Shown piece after piece: positions 8,182 through 16,847 of a DNA stretch of 21,498 bases. The stretch is from RGIG7213 sp045657205 (GTDB lineage Bacteria; Bacillota; Clostridia; Oscillospirales; CAG-272): positions 1-21,498 of the forward strand of contig JAZOSS010000129.1 of assembly GCA_045657205.1 (NCBI GenBank). Direction: 5' to 3'. Made by a program: the position numbers and the translations under genes. Within the stretch, counting starts at the first letter, position 1. Each line of letters starts with the position of its first letter. The notes under the pieces were generated by a model. That model saw nothing but the letters and a program-made list of their open reading frames with translations, was not told the origin of the DNA and searched no databases.

Positions 8182-9054
8182 TCAATTATTATATGATATT
8201 GTGACAACGGATATGTTGTCTTGATATTGGAAGTTTTTTGCTAATGCTCTTTGTATAAGAGTTTCGGCTGAATTTTGGGGATCACCATTCATGGATTCTA
8301 TTATTTCTTTATCGTCAAGTGCATTATAAAGTCCGTCAGAACACATGAGTATCATATCACCGGGGTACAGTGCTATACCATTCACGCCGCATTCGATCTC
8401 ACCTTCGAACAGTGAGGGATCACCGATGCACCTTGCAAGTTTGTCTTTCTGACGGTCGTCTCTTGCTTCCTGCAATGTAAGGTTATTCGCAAGGACTCCC
8501 TCTAAAAGTTGATTCAAGTAGTCGTCATCTTCATTTACCTGATATAGTCGATTTTTACGGAGAAGATATATTCTGCTATCGCCCACAGCGACGTGGTAAA
8601 ATCTGCCGTTTATTATATTCACAGCAACCAGCGTCGAACCTGAAACTATACGGTTGTCTTCACAGTACATACCGCACAGGTAGCTGTTTATCTGAGCTAC
8701 TACAGACGGTATTATGTTCGAAAAGTCATCAATCGTATCAAGAGCTGCAAACCGTTTTATAAGCTCACCGACAAGTCGTGCACTTATCTCTCTGCCGTTC
8801 TTGAGTCCTCCCATGCCGTCTGCGACGACTGCGAGCAAGCCTCGTTTGTTTAATCCTACGGTATCATTTATATCACTGAAACCGTAACTGTCTTCCTGGT
8901 AATGTCTTTTTCCTTGATTCTGTCCGCAACCTATCTTCACTGTATCGCCGTTGATGTTTAACGCTACGGATGATTCCGAAAGAGGAACCGTTACCGGATA
9001 ATTGCTCATAATGTCTTCTTGTTTTTTATTTCTTCGAAATAGTTTTCCGAACAC
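8182..9054 (-). CDS. PP2C-type Ser/Thr protein phosphatase with N-terminal extension
   Basis: 290 residues from GTG 9054. The PP2C domain spans about 38-288 with GKRHYQEDSYGF (48-59), VADGMGG (77-83), GSTLVAV (139-145), VAVGDSRIYLL (155-165), LMCSDGLYN (236-244) and QDNISVV (278-284), so it should be catalytically competent. The first 37 residues are a basic patch (KLFRRNKKQ) and the segment YPVTVPLSESS. Its PVTxPL motif also occurs in the FHA protein encoded just upstream and may be a phosphorylation/FHA docking site. The start is less sure: GTG has only a weak AGGA 11 bases upstream; ATG at codon 16 is an alternative that would keep the whole PP2C domain. Gaps are 18 bases to the FHA gene upstream and 17 to the trypsin-FHA gene downstream. 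Confidence 0.93.
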   Translation of the reverse strand: MFGKLFRRNKKQEDIMSNYPVTVPLSESSVALNINGDTVKIGCGQNQGKRHYQEDSYGFSDINDTVGLNKRGLLAVVADGMGGLKNGREISARLVGELIKRFAALDTIDDFSNIIPSVVAQINSYLCGMYCEDNRIVSGSTLVAVNIINGRFYHVAVGDSRIYLLRKNRLYQVNEDDDYLNQLLEGVLANNLTLQEARDDRQKDKLARCIGDPSLFEGEIECGVNGIALYPGDMILMCSDGLYNALDDKEIIESMNGDPQNSAETLIQRALAKNFQYQDNISVVTISYNN

Positions 9055-9072
9055 TGCTATTCCAATCCTAAA

Positions 9073-9651
9073 TTAATATTTGAATGTTTCGTTACAGAGT
9101 GATCTGAATACAAGCTCTGTATCTCCTGCTTTTATTATGTCATAATCGAACAGCTGTGTGGGCTGAAGCAAAAGCTTGCCGTTTACGTATACGCTGTTTG
9201 ATCCGCTTCCCATAGAAATGAAGAAGATGTTGTTCATCATATCGTACTGGATGATAGCACATGCTTCGCTGGAAACTTTCTTATCGAAGTCGATCGATAT
9301 TTCGTATTTCTTGTTGCGTCCGATGTTGCTCTTTTCGCCGCGTATCTTATAGTCGATACCTTTGTTTTCTCCGTTTACAACTACGAGCCAGCCTCTTACA
9401 GGGGAGATTCCCGCAGGTGTTTCGTCGATTCTTTCCGTTACAGCATAACCTGAATCAACGGGCTGTGTTGCAGGGATAGGACCTGCTGACGCTTCAAGGG
9501 GCGTCGTCACCGGGAAAGGCTTTGCTTCAGGAGCAGGCGCTGCGAAGCCGTCGTTAAGGGGCTGCGTCTGATTCATTGAAATTCCCGAACAATAGGGGCA
9601 AGAAGAACTTTTTGTTTCGTCATAGAGATGACCGTTACTGCACTGTTTCAT
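9073..9651 (-). CDS. Soluble FHA-domain protein with N-terminal Cys/His metal knuckle
   Basis: 192 residues, first gene of the operon. Residues 4-21 carry Cys4, His8, Cys18 and Cys21 in a zinc-ribbon-like arrangement. Residues 25-85 are a Pro/Thr/Ala-rich linker with repeated T-x-P-L/V motifs (TQPL, TTPL, TQPV). Residues 86-190 are an FHA domain with SNIGRNKK (Arg112 kept) and VSSEACAII in the phosphothreonine loop, where the usual Arg and His of S-R-x-H are replaced. This resembles the layout of GarA/OdhI-type kinase substrates: a flexible phospho-acceptor tail plus FHA domain; that comparison is inference. The open frame runs on to 9732, but GGAGG sits 7 bases before ATG 9651 and the added stretch contains the -10 box, so 9651 is chosen. 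Confidence 0.9.
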   Translation of the reverse strand: MKQCSNGHLYDETKSSSCPYCSGISMNQTQPLNDGFAAPAPEAKPFPVTTPLEASAGPIPATQPVDSGYAVTERIDETPAGISPVRGWLVVVNGENKGIDYKIRGEKSNIGRNKKYEISIDFDKKVSSEACAIIQYDMMNNIFFISMGSGSNSVYVNGKLLLQPTQLFDYDIIKAGDTELVFRSLCNETFKY

Positions 9652-9658
9652 TTTTATT

Positions 9659-9663
9659 CCTCC
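9659..9663 (-). promoter_or_regulatory. Ribosome binding site that sets the FHA gene start
   Basis: GGAGG on the minus strand, 7 bases before ATG 9651. It excludes the 27-codon upstream extension of the same frame as coding. Confidence 0.88.
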
Positions 9664-9711
9664 ATTCGTATTTATTTTGTTGAAATGAAACACTCGTTTT
9701 GTTCTGGTATC

Positions 9712-9740
9712 ATTATACACCCTTTTTAGCAAATTGTAAA
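9712..9740 (-). promoter_or_regulatory. Promoter of the six-gene FHA/PP2C/protease operon
   Basis: On the minus strand: TTTACA (9740-9735) as -35, a 17-base spacer, and TATAAT (9717-9712) as -10, 61 bases before the FHA start codon. The first three bases of the -35 box are also the last bases of the hairpin that follows the upstream kinase gene. Confidence 0.82.
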
Positions 9741-9770
9741 GACGACGTTTTTACAAAAAACGCCGTCTTT
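9738..9770 (-). terminator. Hairpin after the kinase genes, probable terminator
   Basis: Two 15-base arms (9770-9756 and 9752-9738) pair except for one G-U wobble, with a 3-base loop. The ends of the arms are A/T-rich and the centre is GACG-type. The downstream T-run is poor (TTTACAATTT), so termination may be incomplete. It lies 15 bases after the stop of the third kinase and runs directly into the -35 box of the next operon. Confidence 0.65.
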
Positions 9771-9784
9771 TATTACAAAACATA

Positions 9785-12364
9785 TCAAATTACGTTCAAA
9801 ATATCGCCATATCCATTGTCGTTACACCACTTGTTTGCAGGTGAACCGGATGGAGTATATATCGCCGTTATATTCTCCGAACCGTTGAATATGCCTTCTC
9901 CGAAGGTAGTTACCGTTCCCGGTATACGTACGGTTTTAAGGGCGGTGCAATTTGTAAACGCTCTCGATCCTATGCTTACGACTCCGTCGGGCAATTGTAT
10001 GTCCGTCAACGAGTTGCAATAATAGAATGCCATTTTTCCGATTCCTTTGAGCGAAGACGGAAAAGATATACTTACAAGTTTTTTACATGCATAAAAAGCA
10101 CTTTCTTCTACATACTGAACCGTACTGGGTATCTCAAAAGCTATATCCGCCTTATTTGCGGGGTAACAATAGAGTTTTGTCCTCTGTTTATTATATAAAA
10201 CACCGTCGAGCGATGAATATACATCGTTTTTATCAGAAACTGTAAATGCTGACAAAGCATAACATTCTCCAAACACGGAATTGCCTATTTCGGAAAGCTC
10301 CTTACCGATGTTGATATTTTCAAGCAGCATACATCTGTAAAATGCAAAGTTGCCTATTTTCTCCAGCGAGTCAGGCAAAACGACACTTTTAAGATGCGAA
10401 CAGTTATTAAAGCAGTTTTCGCCTATCTGCCTTACCCCCTCCGGGATAACTACCGTTTCTATTTCAGAGTTACTCAAAAACACACCGTCAAGCAACGCAA
10501 CCACATTACGCCCGTTTATAACAGACGGTATCGTTACGTTCTTTTCGTTTCCTATATATTTTGTTATAGCCACGCTGTTTTCGTTTCCGTAGTACTCTGT
10601 TTCGTAGTACATAGCATTTTCGTCAAGCGAAGAGTCATCTTTCGGTATTTCAAAGCAAGCATAAAGCGTTATATCGTTTACAGGAGTAAATGTATCGGAA
10701 GAAAATCCCACAAACTTTCCGCCGGAAAGCTGTGTATACCATCCGATAAATGTAAGTCCTTCCTGATTCACCTCAGGGAGAACAATGGGGATCTGTTCGT
10801 ATACAGCCTTTGCTTTAACCGCTGTACCGTTTATCGTGATCTTACCGTCATCCGACCTTTCGTTTTGTATCATCCAATGCGAAAATTCAAAAACGGACTC
10901 AACAGTTTGCACCTCACCCCTGACGTTCAAGAAAACGCGTTTCTCTTTAGGCGGCGTGGGTTCTTTCAATGTTATCTCCTCTCCGTCGTAGAGATATACG
11001 CAAACCTCGTCAGAATACGCTCCGCCCGCGGGATCGATCTTTACGCTGTACATAACATTGCCGTTTTCGTCTTTTTTGATACTCGGATATTCAGATAAGT
11101 ATTCACTTGTCCCGGATGACCCACCGGACGGTGACCCCGTATCACTTCCTTTGTCAGTAAGCTTAATTATCAAAACAACGGAAGCCGTTATGAGTGCCGC
11201 CGCAAGACATACCGCCGCTATAATATGTAATATATTTTTCTTTTTATGTACGGGTGGTTCAGGTGGTTGCTCGTACACCGTTTTCTTATTTGTATTTCGG
11301 GATATATCCTCCATATCGCCGGACACGTCATAATCGACCGATGATATAAAGCCCGTTTGATGCTTTGACTCCGGAACCGACCTTTCGACAACGGGTGCCG
11401 TACATATCAGATTTGCCGCATAAACAGCGTTTTTAAGCTCTGAAGCAGTTGCGTATCTTTCTTCACGCTTTACAGCCATTGCCTTTTCAAGTATCGGCTT
11501 GAATTTTGAGGGTATTCCCTTTTCTTCCGAAAGATCAAGTGTATCGTCTGTGTATCTGCTCAAAGCTTCCTCGGGGATATCGCCTGTCAAGGCATAATAT
11601 ATCGTGGCACCGAGTGCGTATATATCCGTCCACGGACCCGGATTTTCGCTCGACTGATACTGTTCGGGAGGCGTAAAACCCTTTTTGAACACGACAGACA
11701 TTGAACCCGTCTGCATACCCACTATCTGTTTTGCCGCACCGAAGTCCATAAGCTTTACAGAACCGTCCGGCAATATATGAATATTGTCAGGCGCTATATC
11801 TCTATGGTAAATTGAATTTGAATGTATACATTCAAGTGCTCTGGTTACACGTACTAAAACATATGCACTTTCTTCCGGAGAAATTTTGCCGCCGCATTTG
11901 TCTATATACTTTTTAAGATCAATACCGTCAAGATACTCCATAACGACGTAAGCGGTATTGTTTTCCTTAAAATAGTCGTAAACGTCTACGATATCCTCGA
12001 CGTTTTGCAATTTGTTAAGCATTCTCGCTTCGTCCTCAAATTTCTTAAGTCCGTAGAGTATGCTTTCCTTGTCATCACTGTTGTATACCACGTTGGGATT
12101 TTCCGTCCCGACTCTTGATACGAGGGCTGACGGATAAAACTCTTTTATGGCAACTCTGCACTTCTGTACCGAGTCAAAACACAAATAAGTTATGCCGAAG
12201 CCGCCTTTTCCGAGTATCATACCGACAACGTATCTGTTTTTCAGCACCGTTGAAATGGGGAGTGCAGCAGGATGGCGTTCAGCCTCCTGCCTGCACGTAC
12301 ATTGATCTTCGGAAACACCTGCCGCAAAACAGTATTTGCAATATTGTTCACCTAAAATAATCAT
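9785..12364 (-). CDS. Transmembrane Ser/Thr protein kinase with extracellular InlB-like and LRR_5 (BspA-like) domains
   Basis: 859 residues. A Cys knuckle (Cys9, Cys12, Cys22, Cys24) precedes the kinase domain (about 42-315). The domain has a Gly-rich loop GKGGFG (52-57), VAIKE with Lys74, HRDIAPDNI (187-195), DFG (207-209) and TPPEQY as the APE equivalent. Ala stands where most Ser/Thr kinases have the HRDLK lysine. A linker (316-376) ends in KKK before one membrane helix (378-400), which places the rest outside. There follow a Gly/Ser linker, InlB-B-like segments (430-525, and 528-572 with LTFIGWYTQLSGG), and a BspA-type LRR_5 domain (600-835) with an island SSLDGVLYNKQRTKLYCYP. No PASTA domains are present. 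An AGGG-type ribosome site is 7 bases before ATG. It lies 25 bases after the previous kinase gene and is the last gene of that unit. It probably senses surface ligands through the LRR; substrates are likely the FHA proteins encoded next door (inference). Confidence 0.94.
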   Translation of the reverse strand: MIILGEQYCKYCFAAGVSEDQCTCRQEAERHPAALPISTVLKNRYVVGMILGKGGFGITYLCFDSVQKCRVAIKEFYPSALVSRVGTENPNVVYNSDDKESILYGLKKFEDEARMLNKLQNVEDIVDVYDYFKENNTAYVVMEYLDGIDLKKYIDKCGGKISPEESAYVLVRVTRALECIHSNSIYHRDIAPDNIHILPDGSVKLMDFGAAKQIVGMQTGSMSVVFKKGFTPPEQYQSSENPGPWTDIYALGATIYYALTGDIPEEALSRYTDDTLDLSEEKGIPSKFKPILEKAMAVKREERYATASELKNAVYAANLICTAPVVERSVPESKHQTGFISSVDYDVSGDMEDISRNTNKKTVYEQPPEPPVHKKKNILHIIAAVCLAAALITASVVLIIKLTDKGSDTGSPSGGSSGTSEYLSEYPSIKKDENGNVMYSVKIDPAGGAYSDEVCVYLYDGEEITLKEPTPPKEKRVFLNVRGEVQTVESVFEFSHWMIQNERSDDGKITINGTAVKAKAVYEQIPIVLPEVNQEGLTFIGWYTQLSGGKFVGFSSDTFTPVNDITLYACFEIPKDDSSLDENAMYYETEYYGNENSVAITKYIGNEKNVTIPSVINGRNVVALLDGVFLSNSEIETVVIPEGVRQIGENCFNNCSHLKSVVLPDSLEKIGNFAFYRCMLLENINIGKELSEIGNSVFGECYALSAFTVSDKNDVYSSLDGVLYNKQRTKLYCYPANKADIAFEIPSTVQYVEESAFYACKKLVSISFPSSLKGIGKMAFYYCNSLTDIQLPDGVVSIGSRAFTNCTALKTVRIPGTVTTFGEGIFNGSENITAIYTPSGSPANKWCNDNGYGDILNVI

Positions 12365-12389
12365 TTCAAGACCCTTTTATTATTTTTGA

Positions 12390-15300
12390 TTAACCGACTT
12401 TTTTCACAGTAACAGTTACTTTCACACTGATTCTTTTCCAGTCATTACCGATTCCTTCACTTTCGCCAAGCTCGCCGTGTGCGTCATACCGTACATACAT
12501 TTTTTCATTCATTTGAGAGCCGTTTATGTTAAAAGTCAAATTTTCCGTCCCGTGGTCATACTTTCCGTTAGGATTGTTCCAACCGCTTTCTGCATTTATA
12601 TTCGATTTACCAGCAAGCTTTCCCAGACTCTTAGCTGTATTTTCGGTAGGATCCAGCAATCCCGATGTTTTGTTGGAATTATAAATATATATCTCCTGAA
12701 CACCGTCATTCATTTCTTCATATTCCATTTCTATTTCAAAAATAAACTCGTAACCGGCATTCATAAACTGTTTATACTCGCTCATATTCAATTCATCCAT
12801 ATACCTAAAAGACGTTCCGTAAAATCCGGCGTCATCTATCGTACGTTCGGTATTGTCTGTATACGTATACGGTTTTATTGAAAATCTTGCAACCATATTC
12901 GGATAGTCGCTGTTAAGTGTGAAAGTATAATTTTTTGAAGTTGACACACGCGTATTGCCGTTGTACCAACCGTCAAATACGTATCCGGCTTTAGGCGTTG
13001 CTTTTATGGTGATACTGCTTCCCTTTACGTATTCGCCGCCGCCTGTTACAGTACCGCCTTCACTCGGTTGTGCCTCTACGTTTATACTGCACTTATCAGG
13101 TTGAACGGTCGTTATTTTAAAGCTGTCGGTCTTTCCCTGATACGTTACCGTTACGGTCTTTGTTCCTGCTGTAAGGACCGTACCGTCAGACACAGATACC
13201 GTAAAGCCCGATGTTATCTTTTTGTTTGTTCCGTTGTTATAATGCGCTCTTATGGAAAGTCCCGAAGAGCTGAACTTATCACCTACGGTATACGATGTTT
13301 TTGTCGGGAACGTTTCAATTTCTATATACGTAACGGCAACGTCTTTGATATTGAGAGATATCGACGTCGTTTTACCGCCGTACGACACTGTAAGCGTCTT
13401 ATTCTGCATATTGAGCGTTGCACCGTTTGCAGGTGTCGTTGTAAAGCCTGTTTGCAAAAGCTCCGTTCTTCCGTTATTGTAGATTACGTTTATGGAAAGT
13501 CCCGAAATATCAAGCTTATCACCGTTGAAATATTCCGTTTTCGGGGTGGATGCTATAGATATCGAGCTTACCGCTACGGGTGATACGGTAATATTGAACG
13601 ATGCAGTCTTTCCTTCGTACGTTACCGTAATTTTTTTATTTGAAGTTGAAAGAACGGTTCTGTTTGCGGGATTCGTCGTAAATCCGGAAGATATAACAGA
13701 CGAGCTTCCGTTGTTATTGGTTACACGTATTTTAAGTCCCGCAATGTTGAATCTGTCGCCTTCGTAATAAGAAGTCTTGTTCGGCATAGAATATATCTCT
13801 ATCGATGCAGGAGCTATCGGCGTTACGGTAAGTGCAACGCTTGTTGTTTTTCCGCCGTAGTTTACGACAAGTTTTTTGTTGTCAGCCGACAAAACGGTGC
13901 CGTTTGCAGGAGTCGTTGCGATATTTGACGATACCGTTTCAGTTCTTCCGTTATTATACGTTACTTTAATGGAAAGTCCGCTTGTGCTGAGCGTATCTCC
14001 TTCAAAATATGAAGTTTTTGAAGGAGAGGAAGTGATAGATATGGATGAAACCTTTTCAGCCGTAACGCTGACGTAATATTCTACCGTTTTTCCTTCGTAT
14101 GATATTGTGACGTTCGTGCTTGTGGTAAGAGTTGAATTTGCCGCAGGAGACGTCGTAAATCCCGTTATCTGCTTTTCGCTTCCGTCGGAATACACGCCAA
14201 CGACGGCAAGACCTGAAACATCGAGCTTTTCACCCGAAATATATCCTATCTTATGGTTTGTTGAGGTTATCATCAGGGATACGAGAGATGCCGTTTCAAA
14301 ACGTGCGTACAGCGTATGGTCCGAGTCTGCCGAAACAACGCTTTCGGGCAGTATTTTATTTCCGCCCGTCTGGCTGTCGTACCAACCGGCAAACACAAAT
14401 CCCGCTTTTGAAAGTGTGGGAAGTGTGCCGTAGATCTCACCGTATCTTACGGTCATCGTCTGTGTTGTGTCTGATTTCAAGGTGACTGTCATCGTTTTTG
14501 CTTCAAAAGTTGCAATATAGTCTCTTTCAAAGTTTGCGATGACGGTTTTTTGAGCATTCGTGTCACCGTCGTTCCACTGCTTGAACTCGTAACCTTTTTT
14601 AGCAACTGCGGTTACGGTTATCGTTTCGCCTTCGGTAAACTGCTCTTTATCGGATGTGACGTAACCGTAGTCATCGTTGTTTACAGAGAAAAGCGAGGAC
14701 AGAAGCTCACTCATCTGCGGATACGTTTCCGTCGGATTTTTTGTATCTTCAGGTTTTCCGCTGTCATTTTCCGAACCGTCTCCTTTGGAAAGTACGTAAT
14801 TTATTTCATAATTATCAATAAGGGGTAAAAGTTCGTCTATTTGGATAGCATACTTCAATTCTTCTGCTGTGATACCGTCGGGGGATATTATGTACTTGAA
14901 GGAGTTTATACCGATAACCTCTCCTTTTTCATTCGTAAGAGGACCGCCGCTATTGCCGTTTGAAATAGAAGCACTTACGAAATATACGCCTTTTCCGTCT
15001 ATCGTATCGATCTTTTTGATAGTGCCGTCATCGATAGCGATATCATTCTTACTGAATTCTGTATAATTGTTTTCTTTGAGCATCGGGTAACCGGACGTTC
15101 TTATACTATCCCCTGTTTTAACTTTATCACTTTCACAGATCACAAGAGCTTTTCTCTTGTCCGTAGGTTCTTGGATCTTGAGAACTGCGATATCTTTTTC
15201 AATGTCTTTTTCAACTATCTGTGCTTTAACTTTATCGTTTTCGGAATATGAATAGTGTATCCATACTTCATCAGCGAGAGTATTTGATATTTCATCATAA

Positions 15301-16811
15301 ACCGTGTGGCAGGTCGTTACGAAATACTGAACTTTTTCACTGGGATTGCCGATTGCAAAACCCGAACTCTGTTTTGTACCCAATGTAAAGCTTGATTCAA
15401 CAAATACAACACTGTCTCTGGGATCAATCCATTCAACAACACCCGGATCTTCATCTGTACTTGTCGAATTTGAAGTACCGTCGGATTCTACTCCCGTGCC
15501 GGTACCCGAGCCGGAACCTGAGCCGCCTGAGCTGTCGGACGAGCAGGTTTTAAGACAAAACAGCACAATAACGATAACGAGTGCCAGCACGAGTGCTGAA
15601 ATAATTCCTATCAGCAGGCCTTTTTTGCTTGATTTTTCTTTTTTATCTTCTTTTTTCTCTTCGTCATCGCCGTCGTCTTTCGGCGCATCCGGAATGGTAC
15701 CGCCGTTGCCGCTGTTACCGCTGTTATCTCTGAACGTATTGAAATCCTCTGACACAGGTGATGAACCTACCGAAGGCGGCGTTATTATAGGGTTCGCAAC
15801 CGTACTGTCCGCGGAGGTTTTTCCGATAGGAATAAGCGGGATGGGAACTATGTTGTTTCCGTCAAGGTCCGCCTTAAGCTCGGCGGCGCTTTGATATCTG
15901 CTTTCGGGGAATACCGCAAGCATTTTATTAAGTATTGCGCGCATGGGAATACTTACGGAATATTTGTCGGGTATCTGAAGCTCGGGAGACGAAACGCGTG
16001 AAATGGCGTCATCGGGCACGGCACCGAACATGGCAAAATACGCTGTTGCGCCCATTGCATAAATATCGCTCCACGGGCCCTGATTGCTTTTTCTCTGATA
16101 CTGCTCAAAGGGGGCAAAGCCTTGCTTGAGTATTATCGACATACTCTGGCTTTTTTCGGCTATGAGCTGACGTGCGGCACCGAAGTCAAGGAACATTATC
16201 CTGCCGTCGTTACATACGAATATGTTGTCGGGGGAAAGGTCTCGGTGCAAAATACCCTCGTCGTGTATTTCACCCAGAACGTTTACGGCGGCGTACAGTA
16301 CCGCTTTCATTTCACCCTCGGACAAAACTCCTCTTTTTTCCACGTACGTTTTAAGGTCAACGCCGTCGAGGTATTCCATAACGAAATACGACGTGTTATT
16401 TTCCTTAAAAAACTCGTAAACGGTTATGATGTTTTCGTTTTTGTGGAACTTCGATACGGTTTTGGCTTCCTGGTAAAACTTTTCCGCGCCGTCTTCGAGG
16501 ATCTCCGTTTTATCGTCATACGCCTCGGCTCTCGTCTGTCCCGGCTGGCGGTATATTATACCGTTCGGGAAATATTCTTTAATTGCCACGCGGCACTTGT
16601 TTTTGTAGTCGTATGCAAGATACGTGATACCGAAGCCGCCCTTACCGAGCATTTTGCCTATTATGTACCTTCCCTGAAGGATCGTGCCTTTCGCCAGCGC
16701 AACGGCGTTTCTTTTTTCATCGTTTCCCGCAAAGCCGCAGCGGGGGCAGGGGTAGCTGTCCGTCTTTTCAAAACAGCTTTCGCAAAATGATTGTTCATCG
16801 ATCTTGATCAT
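12390..16811 (-). CDS. Transmembrane Ser/Thr kinase fused to extracellular trypsin-like protease, InlB and Ig-like repeats
   Basis: 1473 residues. Order: Cys knuckle (Cys10, 13, 22, 25); kinase domain about 49-315 with GKGGFG (56-61), Lys78, HRDLSPDNI (189-197), DFG (209-211) and APFEQY; acidic/basic linker; membrane helix 398-420; Ser/Gly linker. Outside there is a trypsin-like protease (464-676) with a complete triad His502, Asp540, Ser621 (NGNSGGP). Then come a divergent InlB repeat (705-770), an InlB-B/Listeria-Bacteroides repeat (773-838, FVFAGWYDSQTGG), five group-3-type bacterial Ig domains (842-1234), another InlB-like repeat (1242-1311) and an unrecognised C-terminal domain (1315-1473). 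AAGGA lies 8 bases before ATG. The protease part is a close paralogue of the one in the trypsin-FHA protein encoded downstream. A kinase and a complete protease on opposite sides of the membrane in one chain suggests cleavage-linked signalling, but this is untested. Confidence 0.94.
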   Translation of the reverse strand: MIKIDEQSFCESCFEKTDSYPCPRCGFAGNDEKRNAVALAKGTILQGRYIIGKMLGKGGFGITYLAYDYKNKCRVAIKEYFPNGIIYRQPGQTRAEAYDDKTEILEDGAEKFYQEAKTVSKFHKNENIITVYEFFKENNTSYFVMEYLDGVDLKTYVEKRGVLSEGEMKAVLYAAVNVLGEIHDEGILHRDLSPDNIFVCNDGRIMFLDFGAARQLIAEKSQSMSIILKQGFAPFEQYQRKSNQGPWSDIYAMGATAYFAMFGAVPDDAISRVSSPELQIPDKYSVSIPMRAILNKMLAVFPESRYQSAAELKADLDGNNIVPIPLIPIGKTSADSTVANPIITPPSVGSSPVSEDFNTFRDNSGNSGNGGTIPDAPKDDGDDEEKKEDKKEKSSKKGLLIGIISALVLALVIVIVLFCLKTCSSDSSGGSGSGSGTGTGVESDGTSNSTSTDEDPGVVEWIDPRDSVVFVESSFTLGTKQSSGFAIGNPSEKVQYFVTTCHTVYDEISNTLADEVWIHYSYSENDKVKAQIVEKDIEKDIAVLKIQEPTDKRKALVICESDKVKTGDSIRTSGYPMLKENNYTEFSKNDIAIDDGTIKKIDTIDGKGVYFVSASISNGNSGGPLTNEKGEVIGINSFKYIISPDGITAEELKYAIQIDELLPLIDNYEINYVLSKGDGSENDSGKPEDTKNPTETYPQMSELLSSLFSVNNDDYGYVTSDKEQFTEGETITVTAVAKKGYEFKQWNDGDTNAQKTVIANFERDYIATFEAKTMTVTLKSDTTQTMTVRYGEIYGTLPTLSKAGFVFAGWYDSQTGGNKILPESVVSADSDHTLYARFETASLVSLMITSTNHKIGYISGEKLDVSGLAVVGVYSDGSEKQITGFTTSPAANSTLTTSTNVTISYEGKTVEYYVSVTAEKVSSISITSSPSKTSYFEGDTLSTSGLSIKVTYNNGRTETVSSNIATTPANGTVLSADNKKLVVNYGGKTTSVALTVTPIAPASIEIYSMPNKTSYYEGDRFNIAGLKIRVTNNNGSSSVISSGFTTNPANRTVLSTSNKKITVTYEGKTASFNITVSPVAVSSISIASTPKTEYFNGDKLDISGLSINVIYNNGRTELLQTGFTTTPANGATLNMQNKTLTVSYGGKTTSISLNIKDVAVTYIEIETFPTKTSYTVGDKFSSSGLSIRAHYNNGTNKKITSGFTVSVSDGTVLTAGTKTVTVTYQGKTDSFKITTVQPDKCSINVEAQPSEGGTVTGGGEYVKGSSITIKATPKAGYVFDGWYNGNTRVSTSKNYTFTLNSDYPNMVARFSIKPYTYTDNTERTIDDAGFYGTSFRYMDELNMSEYKQFMNAGYEFIFEIEMEYEEMNDGVQEIYIYNSNKTSGLLDPTENTAKSLGKLAGKSNINAESGWNNPNGKYDHGTENLTFNINGSQMNEKMYVRYDAHGELGESEGIGNDWKRISVKVTVTVKKVG
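13110..14288 (-). repeat. Five tandem Ig-like (group 3) repeats, kinase-protease gene
   Basis: Residues 842-1234 consist of five units of about 78-80 residues, each following the plan xSYxxGDxLxxSGLxIxVxYNNG ... GFTTxPANG ... VTVxYxGKTxSxxITV. The units are clearly related but have drifted at the DNA level more than those of the neighbouring kinase gene. Confidence 0.88.
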
Positions 16812-16847
16812 ATCTTCTTTCCTTCTCTTAATGTATTTGTGTTTTGT

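Noticed and set aside
9652..9732. 27-codon N-terminal extension of the FHA gene
   Set aside because: It has no ribosome site and contains the TATAAT of a well-spaced promoter; ATG 9651 has GGAGG at 7 bases.
14107..16790. Long open frames on the plus strand opposite the kinase-protease gene (and similar ones at 10394-11098, 16791-17525, 19873-20409)
   Set aside because: They have no ribosome sites, are rich in low-complexity residues and lie opposite genes with full domain support; they are antisense shadows.
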